In this document: positions 40,136-41,426 of the stretch, piece after piece
Position numbering within the stretch: the first letter of the stretch is position 1
Layout of the letters: each line of letters starts with the position of its first letter
Source: Caryophanales bacterium UBA743
GTDB taxonomy: Bacteria; Bacillota_I; Bacilli_A; RFN20; CAG-826
DNA: 41,426 nucleotides
Reading direction: 5' to 3'
Assembly (NCBI GenBank): GCA_002297365.1
Contig: DBKT01000003.1
Span: 1-41,426 of the forward strand
Program-made: the position numbers and the translations under genes
The notes under the pieces: model-generated
What the model saw: only the letters and a program-made list of their open reading frames with translations
Database searches by the model: none
Told to the model about the DNA's origin: nothing

Positions 40136-41188
40136 TCAAGCAAAAATAGGCAAAGAAACGGACAGTTTGATAAGAACAAAGAGCAAAGGGATGCCAATGA
40201 GCGAGAGAATGGTGGAAAGAAAAATGGAATCGGAAGCAACATAGGCCTCTTTATTCGCGTTAACGCAATAAACACCGACAACGGCACCAACCGGAGCAGC
40301 GTTGCCAATAACCATGGCAGCTAATTGAAGCTCATTGAAATGCATCATCCCCGACCATTGAACCAACAAACAAATTCCCAAGACGCAAATGGGAAAAATG
40401 ATTGCTCTAAGAGCGGAAATAATCCACGCTATTCCATTTCTAACGGTGTCTAAGAATTTCGATTCCCCAAGGGTGACGCCAATGGTCAGCATACCTAATG
40501 GAGTCGCCATACCATAACCGAATTGAAAGATTTTGTATAAGGAGGGAAGAGTCTTATCGATTCTCAAAAAGCCATAGCTTGAATCTCCGACATTCACTTG
40601 CCAGGTAAGGTTTTGCGTAGCCCATATAATCAATCCTAGAAACATGCAAATCACGATCGGATTCACGAAAATGTCTTTCATCGTCTTTCCAAAACTAGCT
40701 TTGGTGATTTTCTCGCCTGTAATGGCGACATAAGAATAGAAATAAGTAAAGAAACGGAAAGCAATGGACATCAAAGAAATCGGGATCAAGATTCCGCTTT
40801 CGCTGCCATAAGTCGCAGCCAATATCGGCATAGAGAACAAAGTCAATTGGCCAATCGAACTCAAAATCGCATAGATTTTTCGCTTGTTGCTGTCGAATTT
40901 GATAAACGCGAGATTCCCTATCGCTAGCAAAAGGACATAGAAAAAGAAATCAAGAACGAGAATCAATAAATTCGCAACAAACTGATCTGCGTTGAAATCT
41001 GACATAAAAGCGCAAAAAGCCATACATGGTATGGCTACTTTCATAACAACGACGTTCAGGATTCCCCTTCCGTGCTCATTGATGAAATGGAATCTTCTTA
41101 ACAAAAAGCCCAAAAGAATAAAAACGATAGAAGCGATGATCGCACCTAGGAAGTTTTGATCGCTTATAGCCGAAAGGATAGCGTCCAT
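40136..41188 (-). CDS. AEC-family transporter (auxin efflux carrier/malate permease type)
   Basis: 350 residues, about ten hydrophobic segments in two halves. The N-half reads FLGAIIASIVFILLGFLLRR, with VVMKVAIPCMAF carrying the family's conserved Pro. The loop between halves reads EKITKASFGKTMKDIFVNPIVICMFLGLIIW, matching the typical second-half start of AEC proteins. Near the end AAMVIGNAAPVGAVVGVYC matches the family's conserved P-x-A region. Members export or import organic anions such as malate and lactate. GGAGG precedes ATG 41188, with an extended -10 promoter upstream. Confidence 0.9.
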   Translation of the reverse strand: MDAILSAISDQNFLGAIIASIVFILLGFLLRRFHFINEHGRGILNVVVMKVAIPCMAFCAFMSDFNADQFVANLLILVLDFFFYVLLLAIGNLAFIKFDSNKRKIYAILSSIGQLTLFSMPILAATYGSESGILIPISLMSIAFRFFTYFYSYVAITGEKITKASFGKTMKDIFVNPIVICMFLGLIIWATQNLTWQVNVGDSSYGFLRIDKTLPSLYKIFQFGYGMATPLGMLTIGVTLGESKFLDTVRNGIAWIISALRAIIFPICVLGICLLVQWSGMMHFNELQLAAMVIGNAAPVGAVVGVYCVNANKEAYVASDSIFLSTILSLIGIPLLFVLIKLSVSLPIFA

Positions 41189-41213
41189 ATAAGACCTCCA
41201 AAACCGGTTGAAA

Positions 41214-41222
41214 ATTATAGCA
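41214..41222 (-). promoter_or_regulatory. Extended -10 promoter of the AEC gene
   Basis: TGCTATAAT on the minus strand: a TG-n extended -10 box with consensus TATAAT. No good -35 is visible, which an extended -10 tolerates. It lies about 25 bp upstream of the AEC start. Confidence 0.55.
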
Positions 41223-41232
41223 CAACTCTTTT

Positions 41233-41426
41233 TTATTTCTTCATCATAAAGAGCAAAGTTATCGTAAATTTAGAGTCTTTAATTTCTATGTTCATCGTCC
41301 CATGGTATTTATTCGCTAACATACGAATGGATTTAAGGCCGTATCCATGGTGGATATAATCTGCGTTCTTTGATTTAGGCAGATCATCCTGCATCTCTAT
41401 TTTTGGGAGTGACAATAAGTTTGTGT
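41233..41426 (-). CDS. Sensor histidine kinase, GHKL type (3' end only)
   Basis: The last 64 or so codons of a gene entering from the right. HHGYGLKSIRMLANKYHGTMNIE is the G-box of a GHKL/HATPase_c_5 ATP-binding domain as in AgrC/VirS-like peptide-sensing kinases. FTITLLFMMKK is the usual final beta strand. DGLPKS-like text before it matches the ATP-lid region. Sensor and phosphoacceptor parts lie outside the window. Confidence 0.8.
   Translation of the reverse strand, partial: TNLLSLPKIEMQDDLPKSKNADYIHHGYGLKSIRMLANKYHGTMNIEIKDSKFTITLLFMMKK

Noticed and set aside
40087..40308. Longer M6 protease start 74 codons upstream
   Set aside because: It would overlap the AEC transporter gene and hide the lipoprotein signal that begins at 40086.

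Overview
The window looks like a chromosomal segment from a low-GC, Gram-positive-type bacterium of the Bacillota, most likely a host-associated member of the Bacilli/Erysipelotrichia/mollicute-related lineages. This is inferred from AddAB rather than RecBCD, many SecII-type lipoproteins, a DUF3899 membrane protein, AGGAGG-type ribosome binding sites, tRNAs with encoded CCA, and AT-rich spacers. TGA is used as a normal stop (for example at the ends of addA and addB), so the mycoplasma code does not apply. Almost all core genes lie on the minus strand.

Layout. (1) 1-1010: 5' part of an exported, domain-permuted GH3 beta-glucosidase behind a perfect LacI-family/cre-type palindrome. (2) 1100-6645: a decayed accessory island. 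It holds a pseudogene with three in-frame TAA codons, small orphan ORFs, two different tyrosine-integrase relics, a relic of an AlbA_2-type regulator and one intact AAA/DUF4143 ATPase. An intact tRNA-Leu(CAA) at 6560-6643 and a second copy of its 3' half plus terminator at 3434-3529 mark this as a tandem tRNA integration hot spot. (3) 6766-17190: M18 aminopeptidase, then an oligopeptide ABC operon (oppA-oppB-oppC-oppD-oppF-DUF3899). Its permease and both ATPases carry large insertions. The peptidase plus the peptide importer suggest peptide scavenging. (4) 17576-23600: a SHOCT membrane protein and a surface-protein locus with an intact repeat lipoprotein, a 5'-truncated paralogue, a 5'-truncated Ig-like protein facing it head to head, and a leftover C-terminal tail. 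(5) 23665-26170: iron alcohol dehydrogenase with its probable TetR regulator, then tRNA-Arg(CCG) and tRNA-Leu(CAG). (6) 26145-29622: GH3 beta-glucosidase coupled to an alpha/beta hydrolase. (7) 29653-37815: addB-addA with a small unknown protein and a histidine phosphatase in one coupled operon. (8) 38089-41426: M6 metalloprotease lipoprotein, AEC-family transporter, and the 3' end of a GHKL sensor kinase.

The island and the head-to-head junction at about 20,650 are the places where the sequence departs most from ordinary gene content. I did not find a CRISPR array, a complete mobile element, or a clearly new multi-gene system. The best unusual signals are the double tRNA-Leu scar, the differently placed insertions in OppD and OppF, the mutually exclusive hairpins at 8379-8427, and a tRNA-Arg with non-canonical residues.
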